Source: an uncultured Sphingobacteriales bacterium (lineage in GTDB: Bacteria; Bacteroidota; Bacteroidia; Chitinophagales; Chitinophagaceae). Taken from it: DNA of 34,361 nucleotides. The translations under genes and the position numbers were made by a program. Below are positions 1-8,625 of this stretch, in pieces. The notes beneath the pieces are model-generated. The model worked only from the letters and a program-made list of their open reading frames with translations. It was not told the DNA's origin and made no database searches. The stretch lies in NCBI GenBank assembly GCA_946887085.1, contig CAMPKG010000001.1, positions 1-34,361 of the forward strand. Reading direction: 5' to 3'. How positions within the stretch are numbered: position 1 is the first letter of the stretch; each line of letters opens with the position of its first letter.

Positions 1-705
1 ATAACCCATGCCCAGCAGCGGACTGTATTGTCCAACATCCAGCCTGAACTGGTCGGGCGTTACTGTATTCCTGTCGCCAAAGCGGAAGGAGTTGAACAGG
101 ATGCGTTTTGGCTGCCATGGTTTGTAGTATTTCAACTGGCCGGGATATTTCGTTGAATCGCCTGCTGCATGAAACGCTTTTTCTCCAATAATAGCAGAGC
201 CTGCGTGATGCCCATGTCCGGCCTGTTCGTTCGGCGGGAACCGACAAATGATCACGTCAGGCCTGAATTTGCGGATCACCCAAACAGCATCGCCGGTTAA
301 AAGGTCCTGATCCCAGTGTTTGAAAGTTTCCTGGTAATTTTTAGAAAACCCGAAATCTATCGCGCGTGTAAAGAACTGTTCCGCGCCATCCAGCTTACGC
401 GCTTCTATCAGCTCGTGCGTGCGTATCAATCCAAGCGCTGCGCCCTGCTCACTGCCTAATATATTCTGTCCTCCATCGCCACGTGTTAGTGAAAGATAAG
501 CTGTGCGTATGTGCTGATCGTTCACCAGCCATGCCAGCAGGCGGGTATTCTCATCATCGGGGTGGGCTGCCAGGTACAGCACGTTCGTGAGGTTCTTTAG
601 CTGTCCGATTTCGTGGTATATCTGTGCTGACGTAGCCGGACGTACCTGCTGTGCATTGGTAGCTACACAAGCAGACAGCAGGATAGGCAGAAAAAGTCTT
701 TTCAT
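1..705 (-). CDS. PIG-L family deacetylase, C-terminal part outside window
   Basis: The reading frame opens at an ATG ending at 705 and stays open for 235 codons to the window edge, so the C-terminal part is missing. A hydrophobic leader (MKRLFLPILLSACVATNAQQ) predicts export; it could be cut after Ala-Gln or, since LSAC resembles a lipobox, be lipidated at Cys13. The AHPDDE motif at residues 47-52 is the zinc-binding and catalytic signature of the PIG-L/LmbE fold (N-acetylglucosaminyl deacetylase family). A later His-rich AGHGHH stretch near residue 182 fits the third zinc ligand, and GDGGQN is typical of the large secreted Bacteroidota members. The family usually deacetylates N-acetylated sugars or sugar conjugates; the substrate here cannot be read. 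Transcription would start in the short gap after the DUF2911 terminator. Confidence 0.9.
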   Translation of the reverse strand, partial: MKRLFLPILLSACVATNAQQVRPATSAQIYHEIGQLKNLTNVLYLAAHPDDENTRLLAWLVNDQHIRTAYLSLTRGDGGQNILGSEQGAALGLIRTHELIEARKLDGAEQFFTRAIDFGFSKNYQETFKHWDQDLLTGDAVWVIRKFRPDVIICRFPPNEQAGHGHHAGSAIIGEKAFHAAGDSTKYPGQLKYYKPWQPKRILFNSFRFGDRNTVTPDQFRLDVGQYSPLLGMGY

Positions 706-720
706 AATTGTGTGTGCGAG

Positions 721-756
721 AAAAATAAACCCACAGCTTTTTTCATCGCTGTGGGT
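721..756 (-). terminator. Rho-independent terminator of the DUF2911 gene
   Basis: A 9-bp perfect stem (ACCCACAGC / GCTGTGGGT, 729-737 with 748-756) with a 10-nt loop is followed, reading the minus strand, by TTTATTTTT. It lies about 25 nt past the stop of the DUF2911 gene and only about 25 nt before the start codon of the PIG-L gene. Confidence 0.7.
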
Positions 757-781
757 ATCAAATATACTTGGTTTGCCGTTA

Positions 782-1627
782 TTACATTTTGTTAGCGGCG
801 TCAATTACTTTCTGATTGTTGTTCTGGTATTCGCGCTCGTTAGGCGTGCCTTTTGTCAACTCAATTGATTTGTTTGCGGCGGCTATCGCATCAGCTTTGC
901 GACCTGTCTTCTGCGCGATCTTCGCCTTCAGGTGCCACATATAAAAAGCTTTAGGATTTGCATCTACAGCTTTGCTCACATACTCGTAAGCTTTGTCCAG
1001 GTTCTGATTGGTCTCGTAATAGTAACTGGCGGCCTGGTAGTATGGAATATTAGGTGTAGTGATCGCCTTATCGATAGCTGCAGTTAAACGGGCGTTATTA
1101 TCGGAAGTGACAGGAATGACAAGTCTGGTTTTCTCCCACATCAGTTCCAGGTTGCAGCTATTGAAGGTTATGTTGCCAATATTCATGGTGAATGTATTGA
1201 CGGTTTTATCCAAAGCACGTGGTTTGATCTTAAAACGAGCGATATCATCAGCCGTGTTGTAGCCCATTGCGCCCCAGTTACCCAGGCCTTTGTTCAGTAT
1301 CACTTCCCACTCGGTAGCGCCGGGAATAGTGTACAGTGCATATTCACCTGCTTTTACCGCTTGTCCGCCGATAGTTACATCTTCGCCAAATTTTACTTTG
1401 GTAGCAGAGTTGGCTCCTGTGCGCCAGACTGTGTTGAAAGGAACGAGGTCGCCGAAGATCTTGCGGCCACGGATAGAAGGACGACTGTAAGATATTTCGA
1501 TATCTGACGTAGAGAATGCCTGGTATATCTTGGCCGTAGGACTCAAGGCAGGTAGTTTCAGGTCTTGCGCGTTAGCAGCACTAAATGTTGTACCTGCAAC
1601 CAATAAAGCGAGTAGAAAACGTTTCAT
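782..1627 (-). CDS. DUF2911 domain protein with C-terminal TPR-like helices, secreted
   Basis: The 281-residue protein begins with a clear signal peptide (MKRFLLALLVAGTTFSAANAQ). Residues about 25-175 match the DUF2911 pattern common in Bacteroidota: SDIEISYSRPSIRGRKIFG, the VWRTGANSATKV segment and the GEYALYTIP segment. Residues about 190-275 form TPR-like helix pairs (YETNQNLDKAYEYVSKAVDANPKAF and the next repeat). DUF2911 proteins are periplasmic or secreted proteins of unknown biochemical role. The start is supported by a good promoter about 30 nt upstream and the end by a hairpin terminator, so the gene is probably monocistronic. Confidence 0.9.
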   Translation of the reverse strand: MKRFLLALLVAGTTFSAANAQDLKLPALSPTAKIYQAFSTSDIEISYSRPSIRGRKIFGDLVPFNTVWRTGANSATKVKFGEDVTIGGQAVKAGEYALYTIPGATEWEVILNKGLGNWGAMGYNTADDIARFKIKPRALDKTVNTFTMNIGNITFNSCNLELMWEKTRLVIPVTSDNNARLTAAIDKAITTPNIPYYQAASYYYETNQNLDKAYEYVSKAVDANPKAFYMWHLKAKIAQKTGRKADAIAAANKSIELTKGTPNEREYQNNNQKVIDAANKM

Positions 1628-1655
1628 AAGTTATGTGATTTTTTGTGAGAGGCTA

Positions 1656-1686
1656 CAAAAATACATGTCTCTGATTAGCAACCAAA
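1656..1686 (-). promoter_or_regulatory. Bacteroidota-type promoter for the DUF2911 gene
   Basis: On the minus strand TTTG (complement of 1683-1686) is followed by exactly 19 nt and then TATTTTTG (complement of 1656-1663). This matches the primary-sigma promoter form TTTG-N19-TAnnTTTG and lies about 30 nt before the ATG. Confidence 0.75.
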
Positions 1687-1755
1687 CAGATAAAATTTAT
1701 AGCTGATTAAATTTTTTTAAGCTTTCGAAGATAACTTGCACAAAAACTAGGAGTT

Positions 1756-2058
1756 ATGCAAAATGTAGTAAACTTTGCCATACAGGTATTACCATTAGAA
1801 AAATCTAAAGAAGAGGCCTATGCTATTATCGACAAGGCTATTTCGGCTATAAATGCGTCGGGACTTAAATATGTTGTATGCCCGTTCGAGACAGTAATTG
1901 AAGGTCCATACGACAAGGTAATGCAGCTGCTGAACGATATACAAGCCAGCTGCTATAATGCCGGGGCAGATTCTTTATTAATAAATATGAAACTGCATAC
2001 GAGTAAGGGCCGTGATATGGCCATCGACGATAAAATAGGCAAGTACAAAGATCAGTAG
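1756..2058 (+). CDS. Thiamine-binding / YkoF-MTH1187 family small protein
   Basis: The 100-residue soluble protein has no signal peptide. It matches the thiamine_BP fold (YkoF/MTH1187 family): an N-terminal strand (NFAIQVLPL), a helix, a strand with the typical ETVIEGPYDKVMQLL segment, and a C-terminal GADSLLINMKL strand. Members bind thiamine or its hydroxymethylpyrimidine part in the cytoplasm and are thought to help salvage or transport, but many are uncharacterised. A TAACTTG element at 1732-1738 lies 18 nt before the ATG and could be a -7 box. The gene is followed 25 nt later by pyrF on the same strand. Confidence 0.85.
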   Translation: MQNVVNFAIQVLPLEKSKEEAYAIIDKAISAINASGLKYVVCPFETVIEGPYDKVMQLLNDIQASCYNAGADSLLINMKLHTSKGRDMAIDDKIGKYKDQ

Positions 2059-2083
2059 TTATTTTTGCCGCAAGTTATATGTT

Positions 2084-2887
2084 ATGATGAACCGCGATCA
2101 ACTCGTCTCCGCTATCCGCTCCAAGAAATCCGTGCTTTGTGTAGGCCTCGATACTGATATCGAAAAAATCCCCAAGCACTTGTTCTCTGAAGAGGATCCG
2201 GTATTTGCGTTTAATAAGGCGATCATAGACGCAACGAAAGACTATACGGTTGCATATAAGATCAATACCGCTTTTTATGAATCGCAGGGGGTAAAAGGCT
2301 GGATAAGTATGAGCAAAACACTTGACTATATTCCCAAGGACATCTTCACCATCGCCGATGCCAAGCGTGGCGATATCGGCAATACTGCCGATCAATACGC
2401 CAAAACCTTCTTCAACACTTACCCATTCGACAGCGTTACAGTCGCACCATACATGGGTTCAGACAGTGTAAAGCCTTTCCTGCAGTTTGATGGTAACTGG
2501 GCTATTGTGCTGGGGCTTACGTCTAACGGTGGTAGCGCAGATTTTCAGCTACAGCATTGCGGCGACGAGCTGCTCTATGAGAAAGTATTGAAAACCGTTG
2601 CGGGCTGGGGTAACCCTGGCAACCTGATGTTCGTTGTAGGTGCTACACGCAAAGAGCAGTTGCAGCATATCCGCAAAATGCTTCCCGAACATTTTTTCCT
2701 GATACCCGGAGTTGGTGCGCAGGGTGGTGACGTGCCTACGGTATGTGAAAACACTATGAATAGCGATGGTGGTGTTCTTATCAACGTATCCCGCGCCATA
2801 ATATTTGCAGGTAGTGATGCTGACTTTGCAAAGCGTGCCGGGGAGGCCGCGGCAGAATACCAGGAACAAATGGCAGCTTATTTGTAA
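2084..2887 (+). CDS. pyrF: Orotidine-5'-phosphate decarboxylase, type 2
   Basis: This enzyme decarboxylates OMP to UMP, the last step of de novo pyrimidine synthesis, in the cytoplasm. Visible signatures are GLDTD (residues 21-25), YKINTAFYES with the substrate-binding Lys59, and the catalytic DAKRGDIGNT block (Asp92, Lys94, Asp97). The phosphate-binding region PGVGAQGGD and the VSRAI segment lie near the C-terminus. At 267 residues it fits the longer type-2 (PyrF2) branch found in Bacteroidota, Actinobacteria and Myxococcota. Two ATGs are adjacent (2084 and 2087). A TATTTTTG element at 2060-2067, just behind the previous stop codon, may be a -7 box, although no TTTG is seen at the -33 position. 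DUF2851 follows after 23 nt. Confidence 0.95.
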   Translation: MMNRDQLVSAIRSKKSVLCVGLDTDIEKIPKHLFSEEDPVFAFNKAIIDATKDYTVAYKINTAFYESQGVKGWISMSKTLDYIPKDIFTIADAKRGDIGNTADQYAKTFFNTYPFDSVTVAPYMGSDSVKPFLQFDGNWAIVLGLTSNGGSADFQLQHCGDELLYEKVLKTVAGWGNPGNLMFVVGATRKEQLQHIRKMLPEHFFLIPGVGAQGGDVPTVCENTMNSDGGVLINVSRAIIFAGSDADFAKRAGEAAAEYQEQMAAYL

Positions 2888-2910
2888 ATTACCGGAAAGA
2901 AATTTCCACG

Positions 2911-4188
2911 ATGCAGGAAAAACTGCTGCAGTCTGTATGGCAATACAGTCTTTACAAACCGGGCCACCTCACTACCGACGAAGGCGAGACCATCACCATT
3001 ATCCACCCTGGCAGATACAATACCAATGCAGGGCCTGATTTCCTGGAAGCAAAGGTGCGGATAGGCAATACGGTGCTGGTTGGCCATGTAGAACTACACA
3101 TCAACACCAGCGACTGGAACAAACACGGGCATGACAGCGATCCGGCATATCAAAATATCATTTTGCATGTTGTATATAATAACGATCGCGACAGGGTTGT
3201 AGCTAACACACCGGTGCTGGAGCTATCCTCTCATATACCGCTTGCTATCATTGATAAACATTCTTCCTTTATCAACGCACATTCAAAGATACCCTGTGCG
3301 TCACAGCTAGCTTCGGTAAAAGACATTACCAAAGAAAGCTGGCTTAGCCGTATGCTGGCAGAACGCTGGGAAGAAAAACTGGTTGCATGGAAAGAATTGC
3401 TGGATGCCTCGAAGGACGACTGGCGCAACCTGTTGTACTGGCGCATGGCCAATAATTTCGGATTCAAAGTGAATGCCACGCCTTTCCAGATGCTGGCGCA
3501 ATCGCTGCCGCTGAATATTCTTGCGAAGCACAGAACCAACCTTACACAGATCGAAGCATTGCTGTTTGGGCAAGCAGGAATGCTGGATAGAGAATTTGCA
3601 GATGAATATCCGAACGTGCTGAAGAAGGAATATGCTTACCTGAAACAGAAGTATAAATTGCAATCCATTGCAGAGCATCTGTGGAAATTCCTCAGGCTAA
3701 GGCCGGCAAACTTTCCAACTATCCGTATAGCACAATTTGCAGCTTTGGTGCATAGGTCTCTTCACCTGTTCTCGCAGGTGGTCGAAACACATACAATCAA
3801 GGAGATCATTCCATTGCTGGAAGTCAATGTCAGCGAATACTGGAAGACGCATTTTGTATTCGACGAAGCACAAGACAAATCCACAGACAAGAAGCTCGGT
3901 AAGGCTTCAATTGAGAACATTGTCATCAATACCATTGCCCCGATACAGTTTCTTTATGCGGGTAAGCACGGCAGTGACCGGCAGCAGGAGCGCGCCCTGA
4001 CCTTGCTGGACGCTATTGCCCCGGAGAAAAACCACATCCTCAATCTCTGGATCGAATTTAACTGGAAAGCAAAAAATGCCGCCCATTCGCAGGCCCTGAT
4101 ACAGCTTTACAATAATTATTGCTCACAAAAGCGCTGCCTGGAATGCGCTGTTGGTCTGAGCATTATGCGCTCAGCGCCAAACGAATAG
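2911..4188 (+). CDS. DUF2851 family protein
   Basis: The 425-residue cytoplasmic protein matches DUF2851, a family largely limited to Bacteroidota. It has the characteristic N-terminal block LLQSVWQYSLY, the PGRYNTNAGPDFLEAKVRIG segment and the GHVELHINTSDWNKHGH segment, then a long helical middle. A Cys-rich end (NYCSQKRCLECAVG) could bind a metal. The N-terminal part has been compared to nuclease-like folds because of its conserved acidic and histidine residues, but its role is unknown. It sits 23 nt behind pyrF and probably shares its transcript. A short GGAAA/TTTCC hairpin with a GAAA loop (2894-2907) lies just before the ATG. The last 18 nt overlap the convergent OsmC-like gene. Confidence 0.88.
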   Translation: MQEKLLQSVWQYSLYKPGHLTTDEGETITIIHPGRYNTNAGPDFLEAKVRIGNTVLVGHVELHINTSDWNKHGHDSDPAYQNIILHVVYNNDRDRVVANTPVLELSSHIPLAIIDKHSSFINAHSKIPCASQLASVKDITKESWLSRMLAERWEEKLVAWKELLDASKDDWRNLLYWRMANNFGFKVNATPFQMLAQSLPLNILAKHRTNLTQIEALLFGQAGMLDREFADEYPNVLKKEYAYLKQKYKLQSIAEHLWKFLRLRPANFPTIRIAQFAALVHRSLHLFSQVVETHTIKEIIPLLEVNVSEYWKTHFVFDEAQDKSTDKKLGKASIENIVINTIAPIQFLYAGKHGSDRQQERALTLLDAIAPEKNHILNLWIEFNWKAKNAAHSQALIQLYNNYCSQKRCLECAVGLSIMRSAPNE

Positions 4189-4578
4189 TATTGTTTTTTT
4201 GCAGTCGGGGTGCAGGCTTTCCACAACCGGGCACGTGAGTGCCGCGTGCTCCATGATCTTCTTGTCGTGATCGTTGTAAGTTTTGGTTTTGGGCATATAC
4301 ACGTTTACCTTCACCTCGGCAATACGCCTCGGGTTGGGCGCCATGATTTTCTCTACTTCACACTCTGTGCCGTCAATATCAATGCTATGCGCATTGGCTG
4401 CTATTCCCATGGTGGTTACCATGCAGGATGCGAGGGCGGTAGCTACGAGATCAGTAGGCGAAAAACGCTCGCCTTTGCCATGATTGTCAACCGGGGCATC
4501 GGTTTCTACAATGGAGCTGGAGCGTAGGTGGGTAGCGGTGGCGCGAAGGCCACCTTTATAGATAACTTTAGAGGTCAT
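4171..4578 (-). CDS. OsmC/YhfA-like peroxiredoxin family protein
   Basis: The 135-residue protein has both redox cysteines of the OsmC fold: Cys52 in ALASCMVTTMG and Cys116 in ALTCPVVESLHP. The FSPTDLVATAL segment is typical of the YhfA-like OsmC subgroup. OsmC/Ohr proteins reduce organic hydroperoxides with thiols; for this subgroup the physiological substrate is less certain. The gene runs against DUF2851 and overlaps its end by 18 nt, with no terminator hairpin between them. Its own promoter lies upstream at 4595-4626. Confidence 0.9.
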   Translation of the reverse strand: MTSKVIYKGGLRATATHLRSSSIVETDAPVDNHGKGERFSPTDLVATALASCMVTTMGIAANAHSIDIDGTECEVEKIMAPNPRRIAEVKVNVYMPKTKTYNDHDKKIMEHAALTCPVVESLHPDCKKTILFVWR

Positions 4579-4594
4579 GGCACGTAATTTAAGT

Positions 4595-4626
4595 TAAATT
4601 TACAGTTGCGTGTCAGTTGAAGCAAA
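4595..4626 (-). promoter_or_regulatory. Promoter for the OsmC-like gene
   Basis: On the minus strand TTTG (complement of 4623-4626) is followed by 20 nt and then TAAATTTA (4595-4602), a one-base variant of TAnnTTTG. It is placed 17 nt before the ATG. The other strand of this region leads to the gene at 4677, so the space holds divergent promoters. Confidence 0.6.
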
Positions 4627-4676
4627 GTTTATCGTACCTTAATGTACGAATCAGGATGGAGTGTCGTTACTTTAAT

Positions 4677-5639
4677 ATGAAAGGGATTATCAAACTGGGC
4701 TTGCTGGTAGTAAGTTGCGGATTAGTTGCGGATGCTAAAGCCCAGACAGCTACGGATAATACAAAACCTGTTGTGGTAACAGACACCACAACGGCAGCCG
4801 TGATTGACGTAAACCAGACTCCGGTAATAGATAGCAGCAAGCTGGTCAGGGCTGCAGATACTACTGCCGTGGTTAAACCTATTGTACCTCCCGTTCGTAG
4901 AGTAATTCCGAAGAAGCCAAAGCCAATCCGTACTGAGTTGAGTGGCGGTATCCGCCTGAATACAGATGGCTGGGGCCTGTTTGCAGACAAAGGCTGGGCG
5001 AAAAGCGAAGAGAAAGACAGGGATAATTTTTATGATGTTAAACTCTTCCAGGTTGAGTTTGCGGAGAAGAAACACCCCAAAGAGATCAAACGCAACAACA
5101 ATGCTCCGAGCGACAATAATGCCAAACCTTTTATCTACGGAAAGGTAAATAACTTCTATACATTCAAACTGGGCTACGGTGCCCGTAAAATGATAGCTGG
5201 TAAGCCGGAAAGAGGCACGGTAGCTATACACTGGGTTTACCTTGGTGGTCTTTCCGCAGGTTTGTCCAAGCCCTACTATCTGGATGTGCAATCGGTAGAC
5301 GGTAGTGGTAATGTAGGGCCTGTGGAAGCTGTTAAATATTCAGATACTGCAGCTCCGAAATTTCTTGGCCTGCCGGAAGCCAATGGCACCGTAAACTACA
5401 TTATTGGCAGCACCGGTTTTGCACAAGGCCTGGGCGAGACTAAAGTAATACCCGGCATCCATTTCAAAACCGCCCTGCATTTCGATTTTGCCAAATCGAA
5501 AACAACCAAGATGGCCGTAGAGACCGGTATCAACGCCGAGTTGTATGCAAAAAAAATAGAATTGATGGCCGGTCAGAAGCCTGTGCCATACTTCGTCAAC
5601 TTCTACGTTTCCTTCCAATTTGGCAAACGCTGGCAATGA
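4677..5639 (+). CDS. Secreted beta-rich outer-membrane-like protein, function unknown
   Basis: I choose the ATG at 4677 because it begins a clean signal peptide (MKGIIKLGLLVVSCGLVADAKAQ); the frame extends upstream to a TTG at 4617, but that would put 20 polar residues in front. The mature protein starts with a Thr/Val/Pro-rich linker (residues about 24-85, rich in TDTT and PPVRR), then a domain with alternating aromatic and hydrophobic strands ending in YFVNFYVSFQFGKRW, a terminal aromatic pattern typical of outer-membrane beta-barrels. I do not recognise a named family. It sits directly before lipA, whose promoter starts inside its last codons. About 320 residues. Confidence 0.75.
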   Translation: MKGIIKLGLLVVSCGLVADAKAQTATDNTKPVVVTDTTTAAVIDVNQTPVIDSSKLVRAADTTAVVKPIVPPVRRVIPKKPKPIRTELSGGIRLNTDGWGLFADKGWAKSEEKDRDNFYDVKLFQVEFAEKKHPKEIKRNNNAPSDNNAKPFIYGKVNNFYTFKLGYGARKMIAGKPERGTVAIHWVYLGGLSAGLSKPYYLDVQSVDGSGNVGPVEAVKYSDTAAPKFLGLPEANGTVNYIIGSTGFAQGLGETKVIPGIHFKTALHFDFAKSKTTKMAVETGINAELYAKKIELMAGQKPVPYFVNFYVSFQFGKRWQ

Positions 5640-5649
5640 TCGTAACTTG
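5619..5649 (+). promoter_or_regulatory. Promoter for lipA, inside the end of the upstream gene
   Basis: TTTG at 5619-5622 is followed by 20 nt and then TAACTTG at 5643-5649, close to the Bacteroidota consensus and 8 nt before the lipA start codon. The -33 element is within the last codons of the preceding gene, so lipA can be transcribed on its own. Confidence 0.55.
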
Positions 5650-5657
5650 CGCCAGTT

Positions 5658-6584
5658 ATGCAGGAATTGCCCATCATTAGCACAGTAGAGACTGCGGAAA
5701 CCCGTATAAAAAAGCCTAATTGGCTGCGCGTAAAGCTGCCAACAGGAGAGGGTTATCGCCATGTACGCAACCTTGTGGACACCCACAAGCTGCATACTAT
5801 CTGCGAGAGCGGCAATTGCCCGAATATGGGCGAGTGCTGGGGAGCTGGTACCGCTACCTTCATGATCCTGGGTAACATCTGTACGCGGTCCTGCGGTTTC
5901 TGTGCCGTGGCTACCGGCAGGCCGGAGCCTGTTGATTGGGATGAACCGCAAAGAGTCGCGGAGGCGATCCACCTGATGAAGGTGAAGCATGCGGTAATCA
6001 CTTCGGTTGACCGCGACGAATTGAAAGATGGCGGGTCTATTATCTGGGCAAACACCATCAAGGCAGTACGTGCTTTAAATCCCGATACTACACTTGAAAC
6101 ATTGATACCTGACTTCAGAGGGCAGTGGGAAAATCTCGAAAGAATTATCGAAGTAGCTCCCGAGGTTGTTTCTCATAATATAGAGACGGTAGAGCGCATG
6201 ACCCGCAAAGTACGTATACAAGCCAAATACCATCGCAGCATGGAGGTGGTCCGCAGATTGAAAGATGGTGGTATGCGTACAAAGAGCGGTATCATGCTGG
6301 GCCTCGGCGAAACCCAGGACGAGGTATTGCAAACCATGCAGGACCTTGCGGACAATGGCCTCGACGTACTTACTCTAGGACAATACCTCCAACCTACGCA
6401 GAAACATTTGCCCGTGGTGCGCTTTGTTCACCCCGATGAATTTGCCTTCTATCGTGAGAAGGGCTATGAAATGGGCATTGACTATGTGGAAAGCGGCCCG
6501 CTGGTGCGTTCTTCGTATCACAGCGAGCGTCACGTATTTGCAGGGGAAGGGCGTAGGGCCTGGCTTGAGGCTAAAGGCCATTAG
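5658..6584 (+). CDS. lipA: Lipoyl synthase
   Basis: LipA is a radical-SAM enzyme that inserts two sulfurs into protein-bound octanoyl groups to make the lipoyl cofactor of pyruvate and 2-oxoglutarate dehydrogenases and the glycine cleavage system. The auxiliary-cluster cysteines are Cys49, Cys54 and Cys60 ([12 protein letters not shown]). The radical-SAM cluster cysteines are Cys75, Cys79 and Cys82 (CTRSCGFC). The C-terminal RSSYHSERH at about residue 284 provides the serine ligand of the auxiliary cluster. The length (308 residues) is normal. No lipB is seen nearby. Its stop codon is one base from the stop of the convergent GH27 gene, and there is no hairpin between them. Confidence 0.96.
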   Translation: MQELPIISTVETAETRIKKPNWLRVKLPTGEGYRHVRNLVDTHKLHTICESGNCPNMGECWGAGTATFMILGNICTRSCGFCAVATGRPEPVDWDEPQRVAEAIHLMKVKHAVITSVDRDELKDGGSIIWANTIKAVRALNPDTTLETLIPDFRGQWENLERIIEVAPEVVSHNIETVERMTRKVRIQAKYHRSMEVVRRLKDGGMRTKSGIMLGLGETQDEVLQTMQDLADNGLDVLTLGQYLQPTQKHLPVVRFVHPDEFAFYREKGYEMGIDYVESGPLVRSSYHSERHVFAGEGRRAWLEAKGH

Positions 6585-6585
6585 A

Positions 6586-8208
6586 TCAACGGCCTATTAT
6601 AGAAACTATTTTCCGTTTTTTGAACGAGCCTCCTGTTAACTGCAATACGTAGTTACCGCTTGGCAAATTTGTGACATCCAAACGTGTTGTGTTGCCCGGG
6701 TCAGCTACGAGTTGGCGTAACACAAGCTGTCCCTGCATATTTCTAAGCTCGGCAAGAGTGGGTATCATATCGGGGTTGTGTTGTTCCTCAGGCAACTTGA
6801 TATCTATATTATCAACCGCAGGATTGGGCATTATTTCAATGTCGCCCACAACCAACGGCAGTTTTTGGGCTCTCAGCAAGACCACGCCATGAGGCCGGAC
6901 GTGTGCCACATAATTAGTTTTGTGAATGCCCTCATCGGTTTTATTCCAAAGATCGCGCAATCTATATCCTCTGTTCTCCGTCATTCCTAACTGCTCAAAG
7001 CTCAATGCAACCGTTTTTTCTCCGATGGATCCATTAAATACTGCAATGTTCCTGTCTCCATTGGGCATGAGCGATGTCCACACATAGCAGCTATCGCTTC
7101 TAAAAGCTTCTTTAGGCTCTATGCCTTTTTGGTTTATTTCAATCAGGTCGGGATTTGTCAGCAATTTGTAGTCGATCGGCCTGTTCTGGGGTATGTGTGC
7201 GCCAATCATCAGCGGTGATTTGAAAATACACCATAACGTCATTTGCGTGTATAGCTCATCATTCGTAAAATCGGTATAGTGTGCAGTTTTGTTGTCGCGC
7301 CTGATGAACTCCATGCCTATGTGCAATATATCGAGGTCGGCCCATGCGTTTTTGCCATGCAATCCCTGCCACATAGGGGCATATACGGATACCCAGTCGT
7401 GCAGTGAGACCCATGTATCGGCAAAATCTGCAGTCACACGCCAGGCATTTGAATAATTATGAAGATGATCTATTTCCTCACGGGGAGCATCGCCGTGAGA
7501 AAGGCTTAGGAAAATGGGTCTGCCGCAATTCTTTATTGCCTTATGATATCCTTCTATTTCGGCTTTCTGGTAAACAGGATCAAGTATATTATCAACCTTC
7601 ACAAAATCAACTCCCCATTCAGCATATAATTCAAAAAGAGAATTCAGGTACTCCTGAGATCCCGGTTTAGTCATATCTATTCCCCAGATAAAACCCAGCC
7701 AATCGCAAACCGAATTCGTGTCGGTGATCATATCCACGGTAATACCATTGGTGCCTTTTATGGGTGATTTTGCGTAATAGGCTTGTCTGGGAACACCTCG
7801 CATCAAATGTATTCCAAATTTCAAACCTTTTGAATGGACATAATCGGCAAGCGGTTTGAAGCCGTTGCCACAGGATGGAAATTTTCCAGTGTCCGGGATA
7901 CTTCGTCCATACTGATCCAGGTGAACGTAGGTTAGATTTGGCGTATACGGATTAGGTATTTCAACCAGAGGTAAGAACCATAAAAAATCGATCACAATAT
8001 ATTCCCATCCGAACTGCTTTAAATGTTCGGCCATGTAATCGGCATTTTCGCGGACATCTTGTTCATAAACACTATATCCAAATGCATTATAGCTGTTCCA
8101 GCCCATGGGAGGAGATTCGTATGTTCCCACCTGGGCATTTGAAGTGATAGCAAGAAGAGTGAGTATGCAGATGAATTGGATCCTTTTGATAAAATTGATT
8201 GCCGGCAT
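6586..8208 (-). CDS. GH27 alpha-galactosidase-like enzyme with T9SS sorting domain
   Basis: The frame extends to 8241, but the ATG at 8208 gives a good signal peptide (MPAINFIKRIQFICILTLLAITSNAQ), so about 540 residues are expected. The GH27 opening PPMGWNSYNAFG is clear. The predicted nucleophile is Asp206 in FVKVDNILD, and the acid/base is Asp261 in WRVTADFAD. A C-terminal beta-sandwich follows. Residues from about 465 form a type-A T9SS sorting domain (IMPNPAVDNIDIKLP to a basic end), so the enzyme is exported through the outer membrane and probably stays on the surface or is released. GH27 covers alpha-galactosidase, alpha-N-acetylgalactosaminidase and related activities, and the exact substrate is open. 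A TAAATTTG -7-like element lies at 8229-8236. Confidence 0.92.
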   Translation of the reverse strand: MPAINFIKRIQFICILTLLAITSNAQVGTYESPPMGWNSYNAFGYSVYEQDVRENADYMAEHLKQFGWEYIVIDFLWFLPLVEIPNPYTPNLTYVHLDQYGRSIPDTGKFPSCGNGFKPLADYVHSKGLKFGIHLMRGVPRQAYYAKSPIKGTNGITVDMITDTNSVCDWLGFIWGIDMTKPGSQEYLNSLFELYAEWGVDFVKVDNILDPVYQKAEIEGYHKAIKNCGRPIFLSLSHGDAPREEIDHLHNYSNAWRVTADFADTWVSLHDWVSVYAPMWQGLHGKNAWADLDILHIGMEFIRRDNKTAHYTDFTNDELYTQMTLWCIFKSPLMIGAHIPQNRPIDYKLLTNPDLIEINQKGIEPKEAFRSDSCYVWTSLMPNGDRNIAVFNGSIGEKTVALSFEQLGMTENRGYRLRDLWNKTDEGIHKTNYVAHVRPHGVVLLRAQKLPLVVGDIEIMPNPAVDNIDIKLPEEQHNPDMIPTLAELRNMQGQLVLRQLVADPGNTTRLDVTNLPSGNYVLQLTGGSFKKRKIVSIIGR

Positions 8209-8489
8209 AAATAGGGTGATTGTCTGCCCAAATTTACACAAAATGTTCGTGTTGATGGGTTAGTGTTGCTTTGAGTTTACCGATACCCAATCCTCAGAAA
8301 GCAGACAGGTTATGACTAGTGGTATACACATGTTTGCATATATTATATATTTGTATATCATTACCTTAGCCGATAACGAAACTAAAACAGATTCCTTAAT
8401 ATTGTGGGACTACGGATTATGCCTAAGCACAACAACTAGGTTTGCACGCATTGATAAAATAATTTGACGGGATGCAGGGCAGCCCGGAG

Positions 8490-8503
8490 TCCCGCATGTG
8501 GGA
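8490..8503. repeat. TCCCGCA-type palindrome, imperfect copy
   Basis: TCCCGCATGTGGGA folds on itself with one G-T wobble. It is a relative of the perfect palindrome at 8548-8563 and of the copy at 33868-33883. Confidence 0.5.
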
Positions 8504-8547
8504 ATTCGCGACGAAGAGGCCGCTGGTCCGAACTTTTCTCAGCGAAG

Positions 8548-8563
8548 TCCCGCATATGCGGGA
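8548..8563. repeat. TCCCGCA-type palindrome, perfect copy
   Basis: TCCCGCATATGCGGGA is a perfect 16-nt palindrome in non-coding DNA. A copy differing only in the central two bases (TCCCGCAAGTGCGGGA) lies at 33868-33883. Confidence 0.6.
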
Positions 8564-8581
8564 TCATCCCGACTGCCTGAG

Positions 8582-8625
8582 GGCGGAGAAACAGCGCGAG
8601 AGCGTTTCTTCGCCTTTTTTATTTT
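8582..8625 (+). terminator. Terminator-like hairpin without an obvious upstream gene
   Basis: GGCGGAGAAAC (8582-8592) pairs with GTTTCTTCGCC (8604-8614) with one wobble, followed by TTTTTTATTTT. It has the form of a plus-strand intrinsic terminator, yet the nearest upstream gene is on the other strand. It may end a non-coding transcript from 8460 onward or be part of a mobile intergenic element. Confidence 0.5.

Noticed and set aside
4617..4676. Upstream extension of the gene at 4677 from a TTG
   Set aside because: It would place about 20 polar residues before a clear signal peptide, and it lies in the divergent promoter region.
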